A stretch of 64,000 bases of DNA from Gigaspora margarita (taxonomy: Eukaryota > Glomeromycota > Glomeromycetes > Diversisporales > Gigasporaceae): positions 1 to 64,000 of the forward strand of contig WTPW01000930.1 in the NCBI GenBank assembly GCA_009809945.1, read 5' to 3'. The notes beneath the pieces are model-generated. The model saw nothing but the letters and a program-made list of their open reading frames with translations, was not told the origin of the DNA and did not search any database. The translations under genes were made by a program, and so were the position numbers. This document shows, in pieces, positions 24,733 through 37,538 of the stretch (within the stretch, counting starts at the first letter, position 1; every line of letters starts with the position of its first letter).

Positions 24733-24963
24733 TACCATAAAATCCGGACACGTGTACCCCGGGTATTTCTATTGCTCAATTTAGTACCTGGGTACCTCGA
24801 TATAGGGTACACTGTATTAAAACAATATGTTTACTATATCTACCTAGGATGATATGTATAGTATGTATTATACCTATGTACCCGGGTATAAATCACCAAC
24901 TAGTGCTTCAAACTGGCAAGGGGTACACCATATAGGGGGTACACGTGTCTGGATTTTACAGTA
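24733..24963. mobile_element. MITE, TA-flanked, 231 bp
   Basis: The ends TACCATAAAATCCGGACACG and TACTGTAAAATCCAGACACG continue into TGTACCCC and match at 25 of 28 positions. Internal words GTACCCGGGTA and GTACC-TGGGTACC are self-complementary. The termini suggest a mariner-like origin (inference). Confidence 0.75.
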
Positions 24964-24973
24964 CTAAAAATAG

Positions 24974-26963
24974 TACTATAAATTGCTATATACAAGATTC
25001 GGGTCTGTTATGTTCTACTAATTTTGAAATCCTACAATAGATTAGTAGGTCTATTGTGCAGCTATAGATCTGATAATTAGGGAGGTCTTATATAGAGAAT
25101 CTGATGATTGGGGATCTAATGAGTGGTAGATCGAAATCATATGAAAAAGCCTCCATAATTCTATTTTTTTATCTTTATTTTTTTTATATCATTTTTTATT
25201 TCTTTTTATTTTTTTTTATTATTTTATTTTTTCATTCTTTATTTTATATTTTTTTACTTTTTTTTACTTTTTTTTCACTTATCTTTTTTTTTTTATTTTA
25301 TTTTTATTTTAATTTTTTTACTTTTTTTTTATTTTATTTTTTGCTTATTTTTTTTATTTTTTTTATTTTATTTTTATTTTAATTTTTTAAATTTTATTTA
25401 ATATCTAGATCTAAATTAGATCTAGATCACTTTTTTTCACATCAATTTTTTTTTATTTATTTTATTTTTTTATTTATCTTTTTTTAATTTTATTTTTCTT
25501 TTTATTTAATTAATACTACTATATATTTTTATTTATTTGTTTATTTATTCTATTCATTAAATGTAAAATAAGTAAGTGTTCTTCTTTCATTTTTTCTTTG
25601 TTTGCTTTTCTTTTCTTTGCCTGACTAATTCTTTTTTCTTTTGTAGGTTGTTTTACCAGTCACTAGAATCTTATTTTGTTTAATTTTTGTTATACAGATT
25701 GATGATAAGTATATATATATATTTTTGCTATATTTGATTTTTTTTTCTTTAACAAATTGTATTATTTAGATCTCTTGTCATTGTTTTTGATATTACTTTG
25801 AACATGTTTTGGGCTTGTCAAATTTTGGAGTTAAGGTGTCTTATTGTTAATTTTGACATTGCATCAGGTGTGTTTCAAAAGGGTCTTGTGGATTTACTTA
25901 TAGATTTTGCTTATAAATTTTGGTTGTAGATTTCGGTTATGAATTTTGATTTTACTTCGGGGCTAGTCAATTTTGGGCATTTCTTGTATGATTTTGTGAT
26001 TGCTTTAGGTGCCTTGTCATTGATTTCAACATTGCTTTGGATGTGTTTTAGAAATTCTATCTTGGGTGGCTGTAAGTTTTTTTGGGTATTTCTTTTATGA
26101 TTTCATAGTGTCTTGTCACCAATTTTGATATTGCTTCAGGTACATATTGGGTTTTTTGTTGTAAATTTTGTTTTGGTTGCTCTGTCAGCTTTTTGGGTGC
26201 TCTCTGTATAATTTCAGATATCTTGTTACCAATTTTGTTATTGCTTTGGTGTGTTTTGGAATTTCTTGTGAAGGTACCTTGTTAGTTTTCATGGTGTTTT
26301 CATTGTACTTTATGGTTGCTTTAGGTGTTTGGTCACTAATTTGTTGAACTTTTTCTTTTTTTTTTAGCACAGTTATCATTTTACTAGTATCATTGCTTGT
26401 GGGTGTTTTTTTGCTTTTGTTAGTGTTTGATTCATTGGTTATTTGCTACTATATAGGTTTGTAGATTACAAATGTAATTGTAATAGAATTGTCCTGATTT
26501 GTTAAAGAATTGTTTATAATAAATAAATAAAAAAATAAAATTTTTATTAAATTGCATTGTTATAGCAAAGTGGTAATAATACAGATGCATTAAAATTTAT
26601 TGCTTAATAATCTGTATAGATTTTTAAATTTTAAGGATTTTAATTATTTCATAAACTAGTTGTATTTAAGGCTTTGTCAATTTATTAATAATTGTTAATG
26701 ATTATGTGATATTGGCTAAGCACCCTGTTTGGTAACATCTATACAAAAGACTGTAGCAGTTTAGTACTTAGCTTATAATAATATCATATCCAGGTTTTTT
26801 AACATTTATACTTGATTTATATATCTGGGTCTTGTAATTTTATGATTTATTTATAGACCCAGGTCTTTTATATTTTCTCAAATTTTGACCCATATAATAG
26901 ACCCAGATATAATATCTGGGGGATCTACTATCAAGGAGGTCTTGTATTTGGCAATTTATGGTA
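24974..26963. mobile_element. TIR element carrying T-rich then degenerate-repeat cargo
   Basis: The ends TACTATAAATTGCTATATAC (left) and TACCATAAATTGCCAAATAC (right, read inward) agree at 20 of 23 positions through ACAAG. Inside are a T-rich block (25150-25560), then degenerate copies of a roughly 110-bp unit with CTTGTCA..AATTT..ATTGCTT (25790-26350), then an A-rich stretch near 26520-26540. Confidence 0.65.
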
Positions 26964-26969
26964 ATAATT

Positions 26970-27780
26970 TTCTATTATTGTTGTACAAAGCTTATATTAT
27001 AAATTAAAATTTTTATTATATAACTAATTATAATTTTTTAACTACTACTTATTTTAAATTTTTTTTGTATAACAAACTTTTATTTTATAAATTTTATTAA
27101 TAACTTTAAAACTATAGTTGCTTTAAATAGTGTACTACTAGTAGTACATCAAAATTTGCTAAAATTAACTGTTTAAAAAAAATTTTTCTTAACAATATTA
27201 TTAATAATATAAAAAAAAATACAACAAATCTATTTTTGTAAATTTATCAGATTTTGTATATAAAAATTATTTATATTTATAATTTTTTATATTTTGAATT
27301 TATTTTTTTAACTGTACTATTAGTAGTACAAAAGTGAAATACTAACCATTAATATATATAAATTTAATCAGAAGCATTCTTTAACATTCACAATAATAAT
27401 TTAGTTAGGTATAACAAAAAAAAACAATAATTAATATGTATAAATAACAATCACAATACTAATTTAGAAAAAAAAATCAAATTCAATATATAATTTATTT
27501 TAACCTGGGTTACAAATTTGTAACCTAGATTACCTATTCTAACACAAGTGATCTGGGTTAGTATAAACTAGATCAAAATCTTACTTTAGACAAAATAATA
27601 TACTATTTTACTAGATACTAAATTTTAAGTTAATTTTAAATTTCATTTATTAAGAATAGAGGATATCTAGATAAATTCTATTAATAAATAAGTAACAAAC
27701 ATATTTTTACTGTGAAATAAAAAGTTGCTACATATAAAAGTAAATTTTTTACAATTTAAATTAATATATATATACTAAAT
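26970..27780. other. Gene-free AT-rich stretch
   Basis: Inverted words around CTACTAGTAGTACA (27130-27150, 27315-27332) suggest an old foldback. Nothing else is supported. Confidence 0.45.
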
Positions 27781-27789
27781 AAAATTGGT

Positions 27790-28620
27790 TATAATGTACT
27801 AACCTTATTAGTTCTCAAGCAAAGAAGAGCAGACATATATTCTAAAAGCAATTGTATTATATGTAACCAAGAAAAGGAGGAAACCTTTAATTACATAACT
27901 GAGTGTGATAGTTATATAATGCACTAGTTACATATAGAAGGAGCAGCTTTTTTAATAGCACAAGAAAAAATATCACAAGAACTTCTCACAGAATTGGACC
28001 AAAATAAGTAAAAGTATTTTTGAGATCCAAGAGCTTAGAAAAAGCATAATAGGGTGTTTCTTCTTGCAAAATGTGCTATCAGGACTTAGAACTCTTATAG
28101 AAGGAAGGAAAACAACTTTTGACTTTGTAGAAGGCTACAAGTTAATAGTAGAAAACAGTTTTTATAACCTTGTTTGGCAAATATAATGCAATATAGTAGC
28201 AAGATAGGAACCTCAAAGGGGTATTTCAAGAGAAGTTAAAAGAAGAAAAATAGAAGAGAACTCTAAAAGTGCAAGTTCAAAATCATCTTGCTCAAAAAAG
28301 AAAGAGAAAGCAAAAAACCTGGGCCTGTCTAGTAGAATGGCATTAAATAATGTTAGAGACAAACTGAAAAAGAAAGAAAATAAAAATGTTGATATTGGAA
28401 AATTGTATGAAAAAGTGATAAATAATTTTATATATAATGGCGCAAGCTATATTGGATAAGTTTTTGACAGAGCTAGCTACAATTCCTAGTTTTCTGTTGA
28501 AAACTAGTGTGACAGGTCACATCTGAGTGTCTTAGAATAGCTAGATGATGCCAGGCTTGCAATTGAAGGGTTTAGTATATACAAATCATAGATTAGTATA
28601 TAAACTTATTAATGTAGCAC
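27790..28620 (+). pseudogene. 5'-truncated LINE 3' fragment
   Basis: The plus strand encodes a LINE C-terminus: CIICNQEKEETFNYITECDS gives the same C-x2-C...H/Y-x-C motif seen at the end of the 11-19 kb LINE. It is followed by IIGCFFLQNVLSGLRTLIEG, a basic Ser/Lys-rich region (SASSKSSCSKKKEK) and a 3' region with a GACAGGTCACATCTGAGTG segment. Reverse transcriptase and endonuclease are absent, as expected for incomplete reverse transcription. There are several stops. The left limit is where the coding similarity begins. Confidence 0.6.
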
Positions 28621-28629
28621 TAACAAGAC

Positions 28630-29785
28630 TATCAAAGAAATAAAAAAAAATTGGCTATAATAAAAAATTATACATATTCTAAAAATTATATTAATTTTGA
28701 ATAAAATTTAATAAAGTTTTTATAGTATCAACTTTTGCAAGAATGTGTCTATTCTGTGAGAGTAATTACAAATCGTATAAATATTATATATAGTAGTGTA
28801 AGTGCTATATATAGTATATTGTACAAGAAATACCATATGTCATTTAATTGCTGATCTGAATAAGATCAGCACAATTTTCATATTAGGATAGAACCCCTGA
28901 ATACTAATATTATATATATATATAACTTTTGTCTTTAAACTTTATATAAGTGTACACTTAAATTTTATTATAAAGTGTATACAAACATTAAAGCAACAGT
29001 TTAAATGTATAATATACCTTTAAATAATAATTTTAAATTTATAATTAAGTGTACAACATAGTTTTAATTAAAAATAAGTTAATGTATAACAAAGATATAA
29101 TAAACGTTTAAAATTAAATTACTTTTAAAAAAGTAAAAGTTAATAATAAATTATCTTTATATTTAAAATTTCTATTAATTGAAATTGGTAATATTCAATT
29201 TTATACAGTGCTGTAATCCACAAAAGTTATATCTTTTTGAAAGCAACAATATTATATTACTAATTTTGAAATTAGATTTCAAATTATTATTGCATTTGTA
29301 TAACTTATTAAATATTAGTCACACTTTTTGCAAAATCTTCATAACATATTAATGTGTTAGCACATATGCATATTAAAGGAGTAGAATTATAAATATTCTT
29401 AATAGCATATCAATGTATTAGGTTTAGCAGTATCATTATTAATAGCACATAGTATGTTAAATAGCACGTTAATGTGCTAAATAACATATTAATGTATCAT
29501 ATATTAAATCCAAATAAATATAAATAAATAAATTTGACTTCAATAAAAAGAAATTTATATAGAGAAGTTCCTTTTAATTTTACTTAAGAAAAATAAGGAA
29601 GTATTTAGTATAGTGCTAAAAAGACCTTTATTTAAGTAAATTAGAAACTTATCTCCTAGTAACTATTGAGTTAAATCATATACATTCTCTATACAGTACA
29701 TACCAATCATTGTAATACTTAAGCAAACAATATTGATATTGTTCTATAATCAATTTAGAGACAGTTATATAATGTTGATACTAAA
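28630..29785. other. Gene-free AT-rich stretch
   Basis: Words such as ATTAATGTGTTAGCACATA recur at 29350-29510 in both orientations. No gene. Confidence 0.5.
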
Positions 29786-29804
29786 TTGTGTACAATAAAT
29801 AAAT

Positions 29805-30283
29805 TTTTTTTTTAGGTTTAAAGGCCGTGTGCTATGGCCGCGATTTATTATGAGTTATAGTGACGTAGTATTTGTTACATGAATGAGGATACAACTAGCC
29901 ACACGTGCACTTTTGGTGCCTAATTTAAGTAGTCCGCCTNGAGGTTCTACACTAGCTGCCATACCTACAACCCAACTACGGGAATTGTCTATTTAAACCC
30001 TCTGGTTCATGATCCTCCTATTACCTCCTAACTTGGGACTTGCCAAACGGGTTCTTGTGGGTTTTTTCCGGTTCCCTGGATTTGCGATGTAGTACATCAT
30101 TGCGCCCGCGAGCTCCCATTCGAGATGGTNGAACCAAGGTTANAGGTTTTTTGCACCCAACCGATCATAAGCCACAATTACCAAACACAGATTTTAACTC
30201 CAAAACGTCGCCAGTGGGATTCGAACTGTCAATCTGCCGCTTGGAGGGTGACACCTTGACCACTTCTCTAAGGCGCCACACCC
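29805..30283 (-). mobile_element. tRNA-headed SINE-like element with perfect TSD
   Basis: A perfect 16-bp duplication TGTACAATAAATAAAT occurs at 29789-29804 and 30284-30299. On the minus strand the element opens with a tRNA-like head: an A-box-like segment around AGAAGTGGTCAAGGT and a B box AGTTCGAATCCC (about 30195-30283). It ends in a T run (poly(A) on the minus strand). The body shares the block GTTTGGCAAGTCCC and an ACCAAAAGTG...GTGTGGCTAGTTGTA block with the 42.8-kb element. Three N positions lie inside. Such elements are transcribed by RNA polymerase III and moved by LINE proteins (family knowledge). Confidence 0.85.
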
Positions 30284-30578
30284 TGTACAATAAATAAATA
30301 TTGTCACTATTATTGATTTTACTAGTTTTTATTAAATTTTGTATATTATATATTATGTATGACAAACTATTTTTGCACAATAAGTAACTATACAATATTT
30401 TTTTTTGATATTATTAATTAAGTATACATCAAAGGTTGAGTTAAGTTGTTATTAAAAATAAGATTTGTGTAACTGTATGATAAACATTTTAAAAAATTTA
30501 GCTAAGTGTACTACAAACATTTTATGTATATATTCAGGGGTCCTATTAGAATTGTGGCAAAACTCCTATAATATTAAC

Positions 30579-33391
30579 TATATGCTAAAATCTGGCACCA
30601 CTCCAATGAAAAGTATTTTTTATTAAGTTAATAACTCATATTAATTAATTAAAAGTTGTAGAGCTCACTGATCTGCATTTAATAGTGGTTAGATTATCAA
30701 AATCACTCAGTAGATAGCAAGATATCATCAAAAAATGATTGGCTAACTATATAAATTTTTAGTTTTTTTACATAGAATTTTACATAGTCAGCCAATGGTT
30801 TTTCAACGATATCCTGCTATCTACAGTGGTCTACTATATTATTATGAACACATTTTGGGCAGCTATCACTTAAAATTGGGTAAGTAAACACAGTATGAAA
30901 TTTGGGTCATGTGATCTGATGATCTCACAGTAAAACATATTAAAATTTTATACGTTTTCATTATATCGGGCAGAAGTTAGACAAAAGAAAGTACAAAGTA
31001 CCATTTTTGGGTTTGTACAAAAATCGATTTTCTGAAATTTTGATTTTTTTTTTTAAAAAAAAACCAATAACATCAAATTTTTGTTCGAATTGTCTCAAAT
31101 TGTGCTCAAATATTGTCCAATACCTGGAAAATCTTATGCAATACAAAAAAGGTACATTTGTATGATGGATCAGGCACAAATGACAAAAAAGGGAGTAGGC
31201 TAAAGCTAGGTACATTACAAAATTACCTGATATATAACCCAGATCAGTCTGAACAAAACAAAGTGAGACAGCAAAGACAAAAACACGAAATATATAAAAA
31301 TAGCTATTCAAACCATCTTGTTTGACTAAGTAAAAGTGTCAAAAATGCAGTTTTACTATATATAATCCACCTTCTAACCTAACCCTAACCCAACTCTAAC
31401 TCTAACCCTAATTAAAATCAGAAAAATTAGAAAAATCAGGTAATCTCATGATGTATCTGGCTTTAGCCATCCCCCAAAAAAGGTAAGACCATTCTTTTTC
31501 TTTCTTATAAAATGAAGGATAATAGAAAACTTGACTAAAAAAAACTTATTATCTATAGCTACCTGAGGCAAAATTTAGGTCTTTCTAGTGCAGCCACTAT
31601 TGGATATAGAAAGTTTGTCACGTGGGATATGATAAGGAGTTAGGTGTCTTAGAGATAAAAAAAAAATAAAAAAAGAGACTCAGACATTTAAAGTTTGCTC
31701 ACTTTTATAGATTAGCAAGTCTAAAGTCTAGCCACCCCAAAAAACTACCATCTAAAACTTTTTCAGATTATTTTTCACACTAAAAATCATGTAAAAACAA
31801 AAAAAAAATAAAATACCTGAAAGTGTTGTTCATGTATTATATTGAAAGATATGAGATTTTGTATAGCCCGCTGTTCCCCTTACCAATATCTGAGTAGTTC
31901 TCGTGCTCATGAAAACTGGATGGTTTGGAGCTCTAAACATATCTTGTAATCTAGTAATACTACAATCATCTCTTTTGGGAGTCGTCTTGTCAGATTTTAG
32001 TATGAACCATATGGGGCACAAGGAATGGGATATCAAATTTTTGAACTATATAGTTGGGCGTAGTTATAGTTATATGAGGTAGGCTTATTTTTTGTCAGAT
32101 CATGATGCTACTTTGATTAGGGTTAGAGGAGAACCTATAAAATAATAAAATATATTTAGCATTAAATTTTTATTTAAAAAAAGATGTAAACAAATAAAAG
32201 AAAAAAAGGTTAAATTTGAGTTTTTGTACATTTAAAAAAATTGAAAATTTGGTTTTTTTTGCATAACTTCCTTGCAACCAAATAAGATCATGTAAAATTT
32301 TGAAACATCATACTGTAAGATCTACAGGACATGTGATAAAAATTTCATACTGCATTTTCTTGCCTGATTTTGAGCGATGACCATCCAAAAAGTCCATAAT
32401 AATATGGTAGGCCACTATACTAGGCCAATATGGATGATCTAACCACTATTAGATGCAGCTTAGTGAGCTCTTACAACTTTTAATTAATTGACATGAGTTG
32501 TTAACTTAATTGATAATCTACCTGTCAACTGGAGAGTGACGAAATGTAGCATGCTTTTATCTAAAATTGTTTTCTTATTAAGTTAATGATATATATCCAC
32601 TAATTGAAAGTTGTAAAGCACGTCGAGATGCATCTAACAGTGGTTAGATCATCCAAATCAGCATAGTGAATGATGAGATATCATCAAAGAATAATTGGCT
32701 GACTATATAAAATCCTATAACGCAGATTACATATGAAAATTGCCATAGGTGAAATGTAGTGTGCTTCCATCTAAAAATTTTTTCTTACTAAGTTAATAAT
32801 ACATGTCTACTAATTAAAAGCTGTAGAGCTTGTCAAAACATATCTAATAGTGGTTATATCATTCAACTCAGCCCAGTAGATGGTGAGATATCATTGAAAA
32901 CGATTGGCTAACTATATAAAATCTCTATGTAAACAATTTTATATAGTCAGTTAATCATTTTTTGACAATATCTTGCTATCCACTAAGCTTATTTGGATAA
33001 ACTAATCACTATTAAATGCGTCTCGATGAGCTCTACAACTTTTAATTAGTGAACATGTATTATTAACTTAGTAAAAAAAATTTTTAGATGGAAGCACGGC
33101 ACATTTAACCTATAGTGATTTTCATATGTAATCTGCGGCATAGGATTTAATATAGTTAGCCAATCATTTGTCAATGATATTTTGCCATCTACTAGGCCAA
33201 TTTGGATGATCTAACTACCATTAGATGTGTCTCAATGAGCTCTACAACTTTCAATTAGTGGACATGTCGTTAACTAATAAGAAAAAATTTAGATAGAAGC
33301 ATGCTACATTTTGTTACTCTTCAGTTAATAGGCGGATTATCAATTAATAAAAAATACTTTTCATTGGAGTAGCACCAGATTTTAGCATATA
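30579..33391. mobile_element. Large TIR element with palindromic right third
   Basis: The left end (30579-30630, TATATGCTAAAATCTGGCAC..) and right end (33342-33391, inverted) match over about 50 bp through CTCCAATGAAAAGTATTTTT. Between about 32380 and 33390 an extended palindrome repeats AATTAAAAGTTGTAGAGCT, TCTAATAGTGGTTAGAT and ATTGGCTAACTATATAAA in both directions. The middle (30880-32380) is single-copy-like with a CTAACCCTAACC tract (31378-31395). No protein is recognisable. Confidence 0.65.
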
Positions 33392-33394
33392 ATA

Positions 33395-35680
33395 AAAGTT
33401 TATATTGTACTTATCACAAAAATTTACTATTGTCCCAATATAGTAATTCTGCTGATCTTATCTGATCATCAATTAAGTGTTATGCTAAGGATGTTAGAAA
33501 CTTGGTTCAGTCTAGTTCTGGTTTGGTTTAAAAAGTTTGATCTGATCTAGTTAGAAGTGACTTCTTAACTCAAGTTTAGATAATATAAAATTATGCAGCT
33601 TCAAAACCAAAGTTTATAAAACATCATCTAATTTTTATTACTGTATATGATTTTCTACTGATTACTTAATTTTACATCTAACATATTTTAATAATTTACA
33701 AATAAAACCCTTATATGAGTGCACCAAGAGAAAAAGGCACCACAACAATTTAAGTATATACTGATTACATTTTATATTAATGTAATTGAAAACCTAATCT
33801 GTGTCATGATAATTAATCAGTAATATACTTAAATTGCTGAGGTGCTCTTTTTTCTTGGCAGCATCCAAAATATATTAAACATTTTTAAAGCATTAAGTCT
33901 AGACTAAATACATGTTTCAAATTGGTTTATATGATTGATTACTAGTCTTTAAAATGCTAATTGTCACTTTGGGATAATAATTTTTGAGATTTTGGATATT
34001 GAAATTTTGACCCAAAATCTCTTGAAATATTAATTTTAATAAAAAAAAAAACTAAAATCACTTAAATCTCATTTTTACTTACAACATATGTACAGTATTA
34101 AATAACCCAAAAACATTTTAAATAAATCAAATTTAAACATATCTTAAGCACTAATCTAGATAGTTCATTACTAGCAGGCCTATTCTGTTTTAAAACCATT
34201 AGTTCTAGAAAAAGAAGAAACTATTAGAAATATTTGACTTTAATATAAATTAAAATTCAAAAGCTTTACAAGTGAATTATATAAAAAATAGCAACAGAGT
34301 TTAGAAAGCTTCTAAATCTGCTCTTTTTATACAGTAAATAAGGTGATATGCTATGCACATTTCTTCTTTTAGGTTAATTGCGAAGGTTTTTTTAAGATTC
34401 ATAATAAAGATTATTATGTGTAAATGATGTACATACATAAAATATGCACTCAAAATAAATGCATTTGTCTCATACTTCTCATATGCACACCATTCACAGC
34501 ATGCCATAAAGCATCATAGTATACTATATCTATTATGACTATCCTATTGCCAAATATAACATAATGGCAATATGATCTAAGGATACTATGGACTTCACAT
34601 CATAGCTATAATACCATGGGTAGTGACTATTCTAATAAATGTTTTACTATTAATCTTAGTATTTATAGTTTAATTTTAATAATCTGACTACTATTAGAAT
34701 TAGTCTACAATTTTATTTAAAAAGTTAAAAAACTTACTTAATAAAAATTTTTTATTATTAAGAGTAGAGTATATATAGATCAATTTGTCATATAATTTGT
34801 ATGTCTGATTAAAATTTTTATAAAAAATTGGAAGTTGTTAATAATAAAACTTTATATAATTATATACACTTTTTATTAAATTTTATAATATATATGTTAA
34901 AATATACTTTTTAAATAGTATAAATTTTAATAATTAAATATATAATAAAAGTAGACTTGTTGTATTGTAAAGATTTTGTAGTTGGTTCAAATTTTCTGTA
35001 GTCATACAAAATTGTTGGTTTAGATTGGTCTATATTTCATGATTATTATATGATTAAAATAATACCCAATCTTTAAATACATGTTTCTCATTAAATTTTA
35101 ACCAATTTTAATAAATTTACTACTGATAGAATCAGAAAAGCCTATTCTACAAACTTTAATTTAGAAGTAAAATAATTAACTTAATAAAATTTTTTAAAAT
35201 AGTAAAAATGAAAAAAATTTACTATTGAGATTATATGAAAATAATCTGCATATACTCTATCCTTAAATATAAAATTTTTTAGAATTATTTTATTAATAAA
35301 AACAATCTATATCCTTTTACACTTAAGTAGAATTTGAATTTTCTATTCAACTAAATTAATTTAAAATATTGTTAAGTATAAGTCAATTTAAAAACAATAT
35401 TTCAATATACAATATGTATATTTATTTTTAGATATACTATATCTTATATTGATTTTTAATATAAATTTATATTTTTAATTAGCCAATTAAATTATAATAT
35501 GTTTTGTTATATAATATATTTTGTTTATTATTTTAATACTCTCTTCTTATTTTAATAATTATTAAGATTATATTAAACAAAGAATTAATTTAGTATAGCT
35601 TAATAAAAACAGAAAAAACTGTATTTATTTTTTATATATTAGCAAATTTACAGTTGCAAAATTTTTTGAAAGATCTTGCA
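33395..35680. other. Gene-free AT-rich stretch
   Basis: A short inverted pair (GCACCAAGAGAAAAAGGCACC near 33722 and AGGTGCTCTTTTTTCTTGGC near 33840) marks a small MITE-like unit of about 150 bp. The rest shows nothing recognisable. Confidence 0.5.
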
Positions 35681-35689
35681 AACTGCAAT

Positions 35690-35935
35690 ATAAGTAAAAT
35701 AATTTGCAATATATTTCAAATATTTCAAAATATCAAATTTTCAAAAATTTCAAAAGTAATTTCAAAATATTTTGAAATAGTTTCAAATATTTTGAAACTA
35801 CTTTCAAAATATTTAAGCTAAAATATTTTGAAATATTTTAGTTGAAATATTTTAGTTAAATATTTTGAAATATTTTAGTTGAAAGATTTTAAAATTTTTT
35901 AGTAAAAATATTTTGAAATATTTTAGAACTGAGAA
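35690..35935. repeat. Array of TTTCAAAATATTTTGAAA palindromes
   Basis: The 18-base palindrome and diverged forms (AGTTTCAAATATTTTGAAAC, CTTTCAAAATATTTAAG) are packed head to tail. Related words occur at 48525-48590. Confidence 0.8.
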
Positions 35936-36059
35936 ACCAGGTTAGATCTGTAGATTTGTAATCTGTATTATACCAAGAACACATTGGACTAATATTTTTG
36001 AAAAATTTTAATGATATATTGAAATTAATTTACAAATTTTGTATACAAGATTAGATTAG

Positions 36060-36960
36060 ATTTTTTGTTTATAATTAAATCTTCTATTCAGTTTTATATT
36101 GTTTTTTTTTTTATTTTGTCTTGTTTTTTTGTTTTTGTTTAGTTTTTTTTGGTACTTTACAAGAACACCAATACTAACTTTTCTAGTACTTTGCAAAAAA
36201 AAACCAACAACTTTTTAGCACTTTGCAAGCCAATTAAGACTTCTGATACTTTGCAAGAACACATAACAGATTTTTTCAACAATTTTTAAATGTTTAAGAA
36301 TGCTTTTTTAAAGAAATAAAGATTTAGTTAGAGCTTCATTTATTTTTTTTGTTTGATATTTTTTTATTTTATTTTAAATTTTTTTATTAATTTATTTTAT
36401 TCTAGCACTTTGTAAGAATACAACCTTACTTTCTGGCACTTTGCAAAAAAACCAACTTAGACTTTCTTGGCACTCTGCAAGCAAATACAGACTTTTTAGT
36501 ACTTTGCAAGAACATTAATTTAGCTTTTAGCATTTTCTGAATTTGCAAGAATGCAAACTTTTACTTTAAAGAAATTGAGATTTAGGTTTTATTTATTTTT
36601 TTTATTTAATTTGTTTACATTTTTTGTTTTTTTATTTGTTTTTTTTTTTTATTTATTTTTTTAATTTTTATTTTATTTTATTTATTTCTAACTTTTTTAG
36701 GGGTTTGTCAAAAATCCTTTTGCATGACTAGTGGAGTTTCTGCTGGTTGTAGGAACTCTTTGCAAGAAAATAATCTAACTTTATTAGCACTTAACAAGAA
36801 CACAACTTTAAAAAAAATACCAACTTTAACTTCTCTAGTACTTTGCAAAAACATACTAGATTTTTTTTTGCAATTTGCAAAAATATCAACACTTACTTTT
36901 GAAAAAAAGTTTTTTATTTTTTTAATTCTTTACTATTTTTAAAAGTATTAGAAAAAAACC
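36060..36960 (+). repeat. T-rich block with degenerate tandem repeat
   Basis: T-rich tracts alternate with copies of TAGTACTTTGCAAGAACA-like units (spacing roughly 40-45 bp) at 36150-36260, 36400-36540 and 36780-36890. The 72-codon frame at 36724 is only a translation of this repeat. I found no termini. Confidence 0.7.
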
Positions 36961-37320
36961 CAAAATGATAGTGATAGCCAAAACAAAAGAAATAGCTAAA
37001 ATGAAGTTGATAGTTAAACCAAAAAAGTAAATATAAGAGTAAGCAAAAATAAGTATTAGTTTTTTATAGACTTATATGAACAAAGTATAAAAATAGTTTA
37101 CAATATTATATAATAATGTAAAAATAATACTGTAAAAAATATATAGTAATTAAAATATAATAATAAATAAAAAAATATAAAATTTTATATTAAATTGTGA
37201 AATCTTGCAAAATCTTGCAAAAACCTGTGATAACTTTCAAAAATTTGCAAAAAGCATGATTATATAAATATATATATCAATTATTTATATTTTTAAAAAA
37301 TTTTAAAATTTTGCAAAATA

Positions 37321-37534
37321 CAGTTATCTCCTTTTACAATCACCTCCTATACAATTACAAACTCTATACAATTACATGATATTTTAATACCATTAGTTTT
37401 TTTATTAAAAAACTTTCTATTTAATTACAGAAAGCTTATAATCACAATCTTATTTTTTAGAATTTGTTGGACAATTTTAATAATAAAATTATTTCTTTAC
37501 AATTATATTTATATATAATTGTAAATAGTGACTG
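37321..37534. mobile_element. Possible pogo-like MITE with TA TSD
   Basis: The left end CAGTTATCTCCTTTTACAAT and right end (inward) CAGTCACTATTTACAATT are similar and flanked by TA at both sides. The 214-bp interior has further ACAATTACA words. Confidence 0.45.
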
Positions 37535-37538
37535 TACA

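Noticed and set aside
25104-25382. Phe/Leu-rich 92-codon frame resembling a membrane protein
   Set aside because: Pure translation of TTTTTATTT low complexity.
30040-30297. 85-codon frame with N-containing codons
   Set aside because: It lies inside the tRNA-headed SINE and is read in the opposite orientation.
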